Assembly (NCBI GenBank): GCA_025642065.1
Contig: JAODUP010000414.1
Coordinates: forward strand, 197,501-261,500
Length of the DNA: 64,000 nt
Direction of reading: 5' to 3'
Source of the DNA: Paralvinella palmiformis
Taxonomy: Eukaryota > Annelida > Polychaeta > Terebellida > Alvinellidae
Part shown: positions 32,869 to 45,081 of the stretch, piece after piece
Layout: every line of letters begins with the position of its first letter
Position numbering within the stretch: the stretch's first letter is position 1
The notes under the pieces: model-generated
Database searches by the model: none
What the model was told of the DNA's origin: nothing
What the model saw: the letters and a program-made list of their open reading frames with translations, nothing else
Made by a program: the position numbers and the translations under genes

Positions 32869-33553
32869 AAATAAACCGCTTGGAAACGATCATACTCCGC
32901 CTGACGTCATTAATTGGTCCACAAAAGCCGTGACGTAACCGGGATTTTTATTGTAACTAGACTTAATGCCTTAAAAATGCCTTTGGATGTAAATAATTTA
33001 TTGTATATGTGTTCTTTTATATTTTAATGTGTTTTTATTCTATTTAAAATGTGTTTTAGCTTCTTTTTTTCTTTTATTGTTAATTTGTTTATTTCACGTC
33101 CTCTTATTGTGACGTAGATGGCGTAGCCGAGTGACGTAACGTAGGACGTAATGGCGTTCGCTAAACTGAAATGTTACTCTAGGAAAGTGGCGTAAAAGCG
33201 AATTTGACGTATAGCGGGGTGTTACTGTACATGTTAAAAACTACGTAAAATGAACTTCATAAAACATGATGTTTCATCGGCGGCTTAAACGGCTTCGTAA
33301 ACAATTTCGCCGCCATTCGTGCGAATGATCGCGACGTCACGTTGTTTCTACGTAGAAATGAACTACGTCTGGCTACAGACGGAGCCACCTGTTGATATCA
33401 AGCGTGCGCTATCAACGAGACAAGATTGTGGGAGAAATATCCCGACTAATCCCATTGCCAACGATTGTATTTACAACTTTTCGAACCGACGAGACAGTAT
33501 CATTTATTGATTTCGTAAGTGATATGTGTAGTGACTTAAAGTGCCGCAGACAT

Positions 33554-33587
<34 letters not shown>

Positions 33588-33875
33588 GTATAGATTCATT
33601 AAAGCTCCCTTACTAGAAGGAGCCACTCCTAGACGCTATACAACAAAACTCGGCAGCCAAAACGGTTGTAAATATTAACCGGTCGATGGTACACCTGGAA
33701 AAAATCTCACCTTTGGGGAGGGGAATTTTAAGAACGGATTCAATATTTTCGTCAGATAATGGAATTCTCGCAACTTCTTCCACGAACTGGAGGCCCCGCT
33801 GCGCTGTACACTCACACACACACTCACACTCGCGGTTAATCGAGAGTGTTGTTGGCCGCAGACCATCCGGTCGTC

Positions 33876-34055
33876 GATGATGATTGATGTTTTACGGCCA
33901 CTGTTGTGCACATAGTAGGCTTAAAGGGCCGAGCGACAGTCAACAGGTAATGGAGCGAAGTCAAAGATGAAACAACCTTCAGATATGCCCAGCCCGAGAT
34001 TCGAACGCGGGTAGTAGTGATCTGTGGTTAAACACGCTACCGTTAGACCATGGAA
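33876..34055 (-). repeat. SINE, ATC-tailed family, near full length
   Basis: On the - strand: head GGTCTAACGGTAGCGTG, B-box GCGTTCGAATCTC, body GGGCATATCTGAAGG, TTTCATCTTTGACTTCGC, GTCGCTCGGCCC, then AAAACATCAATCATCATC as the tail. One of the best copies in the window. Confidence 0.88.
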
Positions 34056-34399
34056 GCACTGTCTTCCGGTCGTGGGATCGGGTCCTATGTTACCCGTGTC
34101 TTAAAAACAGGGAATTCTACATTAATCAGTCAGTCACCCACTCACCGAGTCAGTCGCTCACTGAGTCAGTCGCTCACTCCTTGATTCTTATGGCATGGCA
34201 AGGGAACTTTCGCCATATACAGTAAACATGGTTCAAATCATTCCAGGAGGTGTGGGTGGGTGTTGTTATGGGTCTAGGGTGTAGATGGGTGGGTGGTTGT
34301 TATGGATCTAGGGTGTAGATGGGTGGTTGGGTAAAGTAGTTGTAAACTGAAATGGAATTGGCTTTGTTTATACCAGACTTGGATGTCAAATTATCGAAC

Positions 34400-34748
34400 G
34401 CCTCTCTATCGGCTGCCTATAGTTCCCCCCCTCTCTCTTCCCATAAACACAAGCTATAGCTTTACCCCACTCTCTTCCTACACACACCCTCTCTATTTCT
34501 CTTCACAAGCTGTAGCTTGTACCTCTCCCTCTCCCCTCCCCTTTCTCTCCCTCTCAACAAGCTTTAGATTGTAACTCTCGCTATTTCCTGTTTTCCTCCT
34601 CTCTCTCTCTCTCTCCACAAACTATCTATCTATCTATCTGACTCTCTCTCCACAAGCTATTGCTTGTATCGCTCCCCCTCTCTATCTGTCTTAACAAGCT
34701 ATAGATTTTACCGCTCTCTCTCTCTCTTTCCACAAAGTATAGCTGGTA

Positions 34749-34779
<31 letters not shown>

Positions 34780-35215
34780 TTCGACAAACTATAGATTGTA
34801 CATCTCTCTCTTCCCCAATCTTGATTTCTATATCCACAAACTGTAGCTTCCACTTCTCTCCTCCTCTCCCCAAACTGTAGTTTGTACCTCTCTCTCTTCT
34901 TCTCTCCACAAACTATAGATTCTACCTCTCTCTCTCTCTCTTTCCACAAAGTATAGCTGGTAACTCTCCCTCTCTCTCTCTCTCTCTTCTCTCTTTCCAC
35001 AAAGTATAGCTGGTAACTCCCTCTCTCTCTCTCTCTCTCTCTCTCTTTCGACAAACTATAGATTGTACCTCTCTCTCTCTCTTCCCCAATCTTGATTTCT
35101 ATATCCACAAACTGTAGCTTCCACTTCTCCTCTCCCCAAACTATAGTTTGTACCTCTCTCTCTTCTTCTCTCCACAAACTATAGATTCTACCTCTCTCTA
35201 TTACCTACAGGACGT
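34400..35215. repeat. CT-rich higher-order minisatellite
   Basis: (CT)n tracts alternate with CCACAAAGTATAGCTGGTA or ACAAACTATAGATTGTACC words. A block of about 270 bp containing CCCCAATCTTGATTTCTA occurs twice (about 34730-34935 and 34998-35190), a clear higher-order duplication. A 183-codon frame on the - strand is only a translation of this repeat. Confidence 0.9.
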
Positions 35216-35247
35216 ATCCCTCCCCTCTCTCGCCGTTCTATACGACG

Positions 35248-35322
35248 GATCCCCCCCCCCCTCCCCCACTCTCCACTACCTATAGGACACACACCGCCAT
35301 CATCCACCCCCCCCCCCCTCTC
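35248..35322. repeat. Poly-C rich tracts
   Basis: Runs of nine to eleven C at 35250-35260 and 35308-35318, each near CTCCACT(A/G). Confidence 0.7.
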
Positions 35323-35716
35323 CACAATGTGGGTCATACTCTCCTCAATAACAGACAACACGGTAGTCAACAAGTCATCGTATAATCCCTCAAAGAGAGG
35401 CTAAAACATCAACAGTCCACATAAAGCTTTACCTCCTTTCCAGCTCTCTCCCACTTTACCGTACAGTGAGGCGTCGTGTCGGAGAAATAAACCAATCATC
35501 CTTCTTCCGGATAACCTAATGTCATTCCTGGATCCGGGCGGCATTTTTCTCTCGCCTTCGACTCACCCTGTCGCCTCGAAACCGGCCCCCCCCCCCCGCG
35601 CCCGAACCCTCGTCGCTCCTGGATTTCCTCATCGGGGAACTGTTGCCATGGAGACCGGCTCTGAGGAAACACTTGAGGAACAATATTTGATTTCGGAGTG
35701 ATTACAATATGACTAG

Positions 35717-35985
35717 CAACGTGTCACCGTCAGCGGCACAGTCTAACGTGTCGGCGGCGCCGTCTGATTATATTGTTGTCAGTGGCACAGACTAACACGG
35801 CCGCAGCCGGGGACGCAGTCTAATCATGTCGTCGTCAGTGAGACAGTCTAAAGTGTCCCCGTCAGGGACGTACTTTAGCGCGTCGCCCCGTCAGTGGCGC
35901 AGTCTAATGATATCGCCGTCAGTGATACAGTCCGACGGTGTCGCCGTCGGTGGCAGCACCGTCTAACATGTCGCCATCTCATTAA
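35717..35985. repeat. CpG-rich minisatellite of about 30-38 bp
   Basis: Units contain GTC(GCC)GTCAGTGGCACAGTC and TAACATGTC or variants, about eight times. It is unusual here for its high CpG content in a mostly CpG-moderate spacer. Confidence 0.8.
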
Positions 35986-36059
35986 CTCTGGCTTCCTACA
36001 GTCGGCTCTTCGACGAGATTGTTTGGCTGCCGCGGCGCTGGGTAACCTGACACACACAC

Positions 36060-36352
36060 ACACATATATACACTGTGTGTGTGTGTGTGTGTGTCATTAG
36101 CTCGGAAAACAGTTAAGAAATTGTAGATAGGTGGTATGAACGGTTCATCAGGATGACAAACATGCTTCTACTCTCACTCTCTCTCTCCCTCTCTCTGTGG
36201 GTGCGTGTGGGGGTGAACGCTCGCACGCGTGTGCCATTAGCTCGGAGAACGAATAAGAAATTAGTTAGGTGATCTGGACGGTTCATCAGGATGGAAAACA
36301 TGTATTTTCCCTGTGTGTGTGTGTGTATGTGTGTGTGTGTGTGTGTGTGTGA
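36060..36352. repeat. GT tracts around two tandem copies of a 70-bp repeat
   Basis: ATTAGCTCGGAAAAC to TTCATCAGGATG (36096-36164) is repeated as ATTAGCTCGGAGAAC to TTCATCAGGATG (36236-36302). Each copy is preceded by a GTGT tract ending in CATTAG, and a (GT)n tract follows at 36312-36351. Confidence 0.8.
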
Positions 36353-37273
36353 TACAAAGCATCAGTCAGATTACTGTATCACGGAAGCGGGCAGTAATTA
36401 TGTCGCTAACACACGAGGCTCTGTCAACGTGACTGTTTGGCAGAGCAGCTCAGGCCCAGGCTCAGAGTCGCATATATCGTGACCCACTCATCGGGATTTG
36501 TATCCAGAATGGCGTCTTTCTCATCAGACAATAACGATTTATAAAAGGACTTTCTTACGCTTTACAAATGAACAGTTTTCCAGCCATTTCGATGAACGGA
36601 AATTCATTAGACGTGATGCTTTATTAATAACCATTAATATAACGATATCCTGTACCGATTCTTAAAGTAATATTTCGGCAATATGTCGAGAAATATATGA
36701 CAAACAAAGCTTCACCCCTCCACCGAAAAACACCCCACCGGATGCGCATGCGAAACCGCGCACGAGATGCTGTCCGTATATACGTGCCAGTGCCATTTCA
36801 TCCACTGCTACGTAGCGGTAACGCATTTCGACAAGTCCTCTTTTAGGATAATTCATTATTATAAGCTGCGAGCCCTGATAAATAGTCCACACGTTGTAAT
36901 CCCGACCTGTGATGATTATCTGTACCAGTGCATTTTCGCCAACTCGTAGCACACACACACAGACAGACAGACATACACGCACGCACAGACTGAGAGAAAG
37001 ATTATACTTCGGTACACATTTAAAGCGATATATATTTAACAAAAACCGTCTCTTGCCAAAAGTGGGAGGCGAGGGTGGGGGGAGCGAAAGTGGAGCGAAA
37101 TATAATCAATGTCTCTTTTCGGTGAATGAAGGCCACAAAATGATATCTCACCATGGTAACGACACCCACACCTGAAATATTATACAAAAGGTAGACAAAT
37201 GGCACTTGTTCATTTATAGGGAAGCTATGGTGTGTGTGGGGGAGGGGGTGTTTGTGTGTGTTTCTTTGCAGTG
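36353..37273. other. Spacer, no gene recognised
   Basis: Open frames at 36662-37175 have no family signature. A CAGA/CA tract lies at 36951-36978. Confidence 0.4.
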
Positions 37274-37405
37274 TGGAATAAGCCACTGGCGCAGCGAATC
37301 TCGAATCGTGAATTAATTTTCTGGACGATTCATCAGGGGACTGAATAAAGACAGGCGACCTTTCATGCCGAGACATGTGTAATGTCTCACCAGTCCCACG
37401 GCGAA
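37274..37405 (+). repeat. Dispersed repeat, CCCTGATGAATC family
   Basis: Matches 22660-22790 in order: AAGCCACTGGCGCAG, ATCTCGAATCGTGAA, TTCATCAGGGGACTGAA, ATGCCGAGACATGTGTAA, GTCTCACCAGTCCC. Confidence 0.7.
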
Positions 37406-37892
37406 AGGTTCCATAATGTTATTCAATCTTACCATAGTCTGCCGAATTAATGACTAACCGTTGAGTGAGTGAGTGAGTGAGTGAGTGAGACACGTGGCTG
37501 AGCAGCTACGACCTAGGAAAATGAGACGATATAGGCGTACAGTTCTACAACAGTAGGACTGAAACAGGCTGATACGAGACGTAACGCATACCATAACTGA
37601 TATGTAATCCGAGTACCTTACATAAAGATAACATCAACAGATGGGGATGTTCTAATCAAACCGTCTTCACGTTGTCTACCCGACCGGAGCACTGTCTATT
37701 AACCGTATTGTGTTCAGCGAGTCCGGATGAATGTGTGTGCCCACTACGGAGAACCTACACGTACGCAGTATTAAGTACACGAGCCCGCGAGCGAATCGGT
37801 GCCCCGTTTAGACATATCGCCGTTCCAAATGCTGTTCCCTGATGAATCGGTCGCGTATTCGTGGAAAATACGAATTTAACATGATCTGTAAT

Positions 37893-38035
37893 GGTGGTGT
37901 GTACGGTAGAGCGATTGGCCACAGATCTCCAACACTCGCGTTCGAAGCCGGGTGGTGCTGCGTCTGAAGGGTGTTACATCATTCACTTCGCCTCAGTATC
38001 AGCCTATTTAACTTATCGAGTGCACAAGTGACCGC
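37893..38035 (+). repeat. SINE, ATC-tailed family
   Basis: Head GTACGGTAGAGCGATTGG, B-box GCGTTCGAAGCC, body GTCTGAAGGGTGTTACATC, CTTCGCCTCA, CAGCCTATTTAACTTATC. Tail lost. Confidence 0.75.
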
Positions 38036-38136
38036 ACATTTACATTTTATATTTGCTATCTGTAGCGAAGCCTTTTCACACACACACACACACACACACA
38101 TCGGAACGTAACAAACCAGCCGCTGACGTCTTACGT

Positions 38137-38142
38137 TTTATT
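38137..38142 (-). promoter_or_regulatory. Candidate polyadenylation signal of the ENOX gene
   Basis: AATAAA on the - strand, the first canonical one noticed after the ENOX stop, giving a 3' UTR of about 1.0 kb. About 35-55 nt further 3' on the same strand the (CA)n tract at 38079-38100 reads as GU-rich RNA, the usual form of a downstream element. Confidence 0.35.
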
Positions 38143-38279
38143 TTATATTCAAATATTATCATCTGGAGAGAAAACAGACGATCGAGATTCATTATAGCAG
38201 ACTATAGCAGGCGCTGAACGCTTGCCATCATAACGGCCACACCCACACATGCCAAAAATCGTCATAACGGTCCAAGTCT

Positions 38280-39152
38280 TCATTCGGATACCTTAACAGA
38301 ACGTGATGATTCTTCAATCAAAGTAACTGTCTTAACAACGAAAATGATAAAAGAAGTTAAATAAACAGACCACTTAATACTCTCTTTGTCTGTCTGTGTG
38401 TCTGTCTGTGTGTCTGTGCACACGCGCACATAAACAATTAAAAACCCTAATTTGGGATAATGAAATGCTCTACTCGCCAAAATAACAATATAACACCCTG
38501 GATATATAACAGTTCCTGACCATGTTTACACTTAGCAGACTCGGCTCCAAAGCCAAGAATTCTTTACCACGTTTCGAGTACATACATACCTCGGTGACAC
38601 AAATAAGTGGAAAAAAACAACAACAATCACCCCCCCCCGCAACTGGTTACACCATGCATATATAAAAACCTATCAATATCTTCCACACTAACACCACCTA
38701 TCTAAAACCAGTCTCCCATTCTCTGACCATGCATCGCTGCTCTCCAACAGCCACAACAATTAAATACTCCAATCACTCAAACTTAACAGTATCCAATAAC
38801 TTCTTCCTAAGCGAAGATCATCCGGAGATGAAGCCTTAAATCTTCTAGACGCGTAAATGCCGAAGTTCAGGATTAGACATCGTAGGCCTTCCCGAGCAGG
38901 CCGTGCTGTTTTGCAACTGGCCACGAATTGCCGGAACTGGCCGGCGGTTGAGCCTCCACGATGCGACTTCCTCGGAATCTTCTGACTGCGAAGCAGTAAT
39001 ATCACCAAAGCACCATCATCCTGGCACTTCTCAAAAACATAAAAAATAACGCAAACACAGGAAGGATCTCCCACAAGTAATCGCATTAAATAACTGTACA
39101 GCTGTGATATATTACTCTTGATATATTTTTTAAAAGGCTAGTATCTCGTCTT
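38280..39152 (-). other. Probable ENOX 3' UTR
   Basis: Lies directly after the ENOX stop codon. Open frames here (for example 38760-39086 on the - strand) match no family and follow a convincing terminal exon, so untranslated sequence is the simplest reading. Confidence 0.45.
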
Positions 39153-39385
39153 TCATAGTGATGTCATCGTCGAATTTGGCTCCACTTCAAATCCGATGAA
39201 TTTCCACCGCTTTTCCATGGAAGCCCCAACGCCGTAAATGGTCTGCTTGTAGAGGCCCGGATATCTCTCGAGTAGGTCCTCGAGCTCGCTCGTTCGCACT
39301 TTAATCTCGAGACGCTGTAGATATGACCAGATGTAGTCGAGGCTTGCTCCAAACGGATGAACGTGCAGGAATGTTGACAATAGGG
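39153..39385 (-). CDS. ENOX exon 13 (C-terminal domain and stop)
   Basis: Residues 601-677. LLSTFLHVHPFGA holds the HVH motif (608-610) linked to copper in the family, and GVGAS (652-656) the proposed adenine-nucleotide motif, followed by MEKRWKFIGFE. No cysteine in this exon. Confidence 0.96.
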
Positions 39386-41036
39386 CTGCAAAGAATGAAA
39401 GCATCAAAATACGAGTTCAAGCACAATTCACGCACACACACACTGGCACCATCCGTGCAAACAATTTAATCAGATAACGAAATAAACCGCAAAAAAATTA
39501 CCAGCAAGGTTATAAACTCAGATCACTTAGGCACAAGAATGAAAATAAAGCCAACTAAAGCCAAATTATATGATTCATCTAAAATTAGATCAACAAACAA
39601 CATCTGAAATAATATTTTTTAACTCTCGTCCAAGAGTAAATTCAAGTTCCATATTTCAAGCAACTGAGATAAGTTGAAAATATGGTCTCCTAATTTCCAC
39701 CAACATACCATGGTTCCCACAGCCAAGGAAATTTTATATTCCAGGACATTTCCAGAACAAAATTACCATATTCCACGACAAAGTATACAAGATTTAAAGG
39801 TAATAAATCAAAATATGTGCGAAAAGGCATATTATATTGAATCAAGGTATTATAGATATTTTTATGGTACAGTCTCCTCCTCGTCTGATCCACCCAACTT
39901 TTATTTAAATTTAAACTAACACAGGATATCAAGATTATGTAACAGTACTCTTTTACTTCTATAATTGAGTTTTCTTCTACAGACATAATATTTATTCGCA
40001 GCTCTTTTTTTCCAGGACTTTTCCAGGTCGTGTTTTGTGATTTTGTAAAAGATGAGGACATTTCCAGAACCTGGAAAATGAACGTTATCTTCCAGGATGC
40101 GTGGGAACCCTGACACATGCTTGGTTTGTCCACTCAAATATAATTATAAAATGATAAGGGGTCTTTTGATGACCCTTTCTAGTCAATATTTTCCCTAATT
40201 AAGGCACGACGTGGCGACAACTTTCTGACAAACCTGATAAAATCATTCAGGTTTAAATTGAGACAACACAAATGTAGATTTAATTATAAATTTGAACATG
40301 TAAATAAGTGTCAGCAAAAAATCCAATAAATCTTCTAGAATCTTGTATGAAGTGCTAAAAAAAGTTTGGACAGAGGAAGTTGAACATTTCTACTCGCAAT
40401 ACAACTGAGAATGTGCAACTATAAACTATATACTATATTGCACAGATGACCTAAAGAACCCAATATCTGTAAATTTGCTAAGAACTACATGATTTATCCT
40501 TATTTTAATATCATAATAATAATAATAATAGCAACAATTATTATATACCCATAATGCTGACAATTGATGTTTTACAGCCACTTTGTACACATGGTAGGCT
40601 AACTGTAATTGCCAAAGATAATGAAGCGAAGTCAAAGATGAAACACCCTCCAGATATGCCCAGGCCGAGATTGAAACTCAGGTGGTAGTGATCTGTGATC
40701 CAACACGCTACCAGTTAGACCAAAAATACCCCTGAAGTGAGCAACCTATCGACTCCTAACATACGAGACATGCTTCGGTCTGACCTACCTAATACTCTAG
40801 CCTCCTTCTCAGCCAGAGTCGAGTGTGTACTGGACGCAATCCCAGACGAGTCTACAGTACTATTACTAGCCGTCTTACAATCATCGTGACCACCTCGGTC
40901 GTCTCGCTCCTGGATCATTGTTGACATGACCATCAGTTCTGGTGGACCCCGGTCACTATCCGACTTACTGTTGACTACTTGAGCTTTTAGCTAGAAAGAA
41001 ATTAACACGAGCTGGAATTAACAAACTCTTAGTTAA

Positions 41037-41074
<38 letters not shown>

Positions 41075-41087
41075 GAGAGAGCGAAAC

Positions 41088-41137
<50 letters not shown>

Positions 41138-41258
41138 TGGATCCATTTTCAGTTCAGTTGCAAAAAAATAAACTTCCCTTCATTGTAATCTTTTAATTTT
41201 TATTTTAAATCACTACAAGTTGGCAGTGAGTATAATATTGATATAGGTATATCGACAT

Positions 41259-41310
<52 letters not shown>

Positions 41311-43407
41311 ACATAATAAAATTATGACAATCAATTAATTACATGCACACATTATCATAATCATAATGGCAACATCCCATTGATCATTACTATGAGGTTT
41401 TTGAGGTTAGTAATATACAGGTTAGCATCATTCTTTAGCCATAAGCGAGTTAAAATAAACTGATTCATTTACCCCTGGCGCCACCATGCGGCTGAATTTT
41501 ACACTACGGTCTCAGGTTAGAAGTCTAAGAATCACTGTGCTGCTTGGCCATTTATGCGTATAGTGGCTGATAAATGTATTTAGGCTATTTACCAGCTATA
41601 TTTGTTATTTATTTATAGTTCATTAAGGGTATATGATCTCCAGATCATAATTTTGCATTTAATAAGAATGGCATATACTTCATCCAATAGATATATGGCA
41701 CTAAAGTAACTTTCAGCGCCATTTCCATGGCTGTCATGGTCTGGCTTGTCTAGTTCAAACTTATTTTTTGTATAACCTCTGCTATCTGACATGACGATGT
41801 GAATGGATTTAAGCAATGATCACACAGATTATAATTCACTGGGTGATTCCTATTACTGTAACATTGATATTTATGCATAATATCGTGTATTGAAAGTGAA
41901 CTAGCCATTTTATTTTCTGAATCAGCCATTCGTGCAATGTTTATTTAAATGTCAAGGCTGGTAATACTCTAATGTAATAAAAGCATTTATTTAATAATAT
42001 ACAGGTGATACATATATGATTGGTTCCCAGCTACAAGTAAAATTAATATTCCCAAAACTCTACATTAAATATTTAAAAAATAAATTTACATTTAGCTAAA
42101 AGTTTAATTTTAAAATAACTTATTTAATCCATTGCAACCTATGCTAAAAATCCCCTACGAGTCAACATGAATAACTAAAGCTTAGCTGTGTTGTTTATCT
42201 GGGAAAACCGGTCTGCTCAATCATTGGGCTATATCTTGATAAGTATTGTGTTAAATCCTTTGGAAAAACACCATCGTTCAGCTGAAACACTAGTCTCAGT
42301 CTCCGTGTAATATGAAATAATTTGCTGAAAGATTTCCAGTATTTATTGTTAGTGAAAAGATGCCATCCCCTATTAACAAATGGGCATCATAGCTGTTTCT
42401 AACCCGAGACTGCATTTGGTAACCGATGCAACGTATTTCACCTGGATCAGTCTTTTCATAGTCAAGTCCTCTTTAAACTCAAATGATGCAACACAGGAAC
42501 TCAACGAACAAGTAAACTATACAAGTGAAACACACATATATAACAATATAATATATATACACCATAATATAACACATCATAATTAATATATGATAATTTA
42601 AATATATAGGTCAGGGTTGGCAGGTTTTGTACACAGACGTTATTAACACCGTTAATTAATGTTTGTTAATGTCATGTTGAAAACAGGTTTTCTAAAGTTT
42701 TTTACACTGACTGGTAAAAAACTCAATTTAAAAAAAAATCCAGCTATAAACTAGTACTATGGTAACAATAAAACTACACCTACTACAGCATGGTTGTAAT
42801 ACAAAAACAGCAACTGAGTTAACAGACTAATTCCCATTATGATAACCCCAAAACCCAGTCTAGTTGACCCTCACCGATGGACACACAGTTGTCTACATGC
42901 TCCATCCCTTATACAAAGATCTTACAGCAAAACAATTATACACTATACCAACGAGTGTATAATCATGAAATACCCAAGTTTCATTGCCTCGCTGATAAAC
43001 TATCAGGCACGAGCATCGCATTTACCGTCTACATTTTTCACCGATGTTGCTACCAAACTCTCACCAATTAATTGGTGGAAGATCCTCGGATCTTATGGAG
43101 TGCTAAATTGACTTTCTAGAATTAGCCGTCAAGTTGCTATCATGCCCAGCTTCATCAGCATTAATTGAGCGAATATGTTCCACTTTGGGAAATATTCGCA
43201 CCAAAGTGGACAACGAAGTGTGTTTGAAACGTTTGAGTAAAAACACTATCACATAAATGTGTTTAATGACATGTACTAGAGTACGAGTACAATTGGTTTA
43301 TAATGAATGATGGTTTTTATATTTTTGACCTTTTTATAGTAATTTATGCTTATTAAGTTTTTTACAATGTAATGTAAAAAATATTTTTACAGTATAAACC
43401 CAACCGT

Positions 43408-43504
<97 letters not shown>

Positions 43505-43510
43505 TATAAT

Positions 43511-43549
<39 letters not shown>

Positions 43550-45028
43550 TAGGTAATTTATAAAGAATCTCCCATTCTAAAATGGACACAAACAGCTTTA
43601 CCATCCAGTGGTAGAAAAATGACAGTAACAGTGCTAAGGAATTCACATTCCAAAGTCAAGTGCGTAAACAAGACACGATGTTTATCCTCCTCCTGTCTAG
43701 ACCAGACTAAGATGGGTAATAAATGATAACATAATGTAAACACTTACGCTGTTTACTTCATCCTCGTCTTTTTTCATCTTTTGTTTGGCCTGGATCAGCT
43801 GCTGTGTGAAACAAAATGAAGAATCACATGACTTCGATTCAATGACAGAGAATAATTGTATTTATTTATTCAACAGGGATGAGAACAAAGAGAAAGAAAA
43901 ACGCTGGAAAATGGGAAGTTTTTTAATTTAACCAATTTTCGAGCCACCTGAAGGCATCCTGAGATTATGTTTATGGTTGATTTTTGGGGGAAATATTTCA
44001 AAAACGCTGTGGAAACTGCCGATCCGCCGGGGGGGGATTCTCACTGCTGATTCAATATGTTTAGAGTCCATTCCCATTCGCTAATGCATTATTAGGGTTC
44101 GCACTTATTATAATTGTAATGCACGATATCATCAATTCATATCGCATACATTTACAAATCATACAATGTTGTATTATTACAGTGATTTTCATTATTCTTC
44201 GTGATACAGAATAACAAGTAGACCAGAAACAGACAACATTTGGTCTCTTTAAGCCCAAATTCTCACCGACTTAGCACTTGGATAGTGTTTTTGAGAATCC
44301 GATGCAGTAATCGGAAAATCCACCAAAATTGATTGCCTACAATAGCCATATAAAATGTCTTGATGTGACATAATACACACACGTCACATCCATCGCAGTT
44401 ACAGGTTTTACGAAGGTCACTGTGTATATATTACAAGGCAACTATATATAGTTACTGTACTATAAATACATGCTTATGTATAAGACGAGGTTTTAATCCT
44501 TGAAATGATGCATTTCCCCGACTCGTCTTATGTACGAGTCATCCAAAAACAGCCGTCAGGTCTGGTGAGTGATAATAGGTACAATTTGTTTTTATGTTTC
44601 AGTTAGATCTACTCATGTTTATTCAATTTGCAATTACCAGTGAGAGTTTTGTATTTTAATTTGTTTCATTCGATGTTTTAAAAACATAAAGCTGTCAGTA
44701 CCAGCGATAATTAACAATTTCAGCTTGATTGGGTGTCTTAATTTTACGTGTAAATATCGCTGATGTCTTCGGCTGTGAAATCAGTTCTACATACAGATAT
44801 CTCTACCAGTAGTTCGACGTTCTCGATCATTTCAACATGCCAGATCAAAAAGAACACCCAATTTTAAAAGTTTTAAATTCTGCCTCATCTTAAATTGAAG
44901 TTAGGCGATTTCCTCAATATTGACTGATATACTAAACCATTCATATAAACAAGATCGACTTGTACACAAGTATACATGGTAGGTTTTTGTCTCCCAAACC
45001 CACTTTACACACACATACACAAACACAT

Positions 45029-45081
<53 letters not shown>

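Noticed and set aside
34626..35177. 183-codon open frame on the - strand with Arg/Glu-rich protein
   Set aside because: It is a direct translation of CT-rich repeats (RERERE strings). Other frames and the opposite strand are equally open and no family signature is present.
38760..39086. 108-codon open frame on the - strand after the ENOX stop
   Set aside because: Immediately follows a convincing terminal exon and has no family match; treated as 3' UTR.
39690..40133. 147-codon open frame on the - strand
   Set aside because: Lies almost entirely inside the hAT-like MITE and shows no transposase motif.
44477..44528. End of a pogo/Tc1-like element
   Set aside because: Only about 50 bp of CTCGTCTTAT-like sequence; no partner end or coding sequence found.
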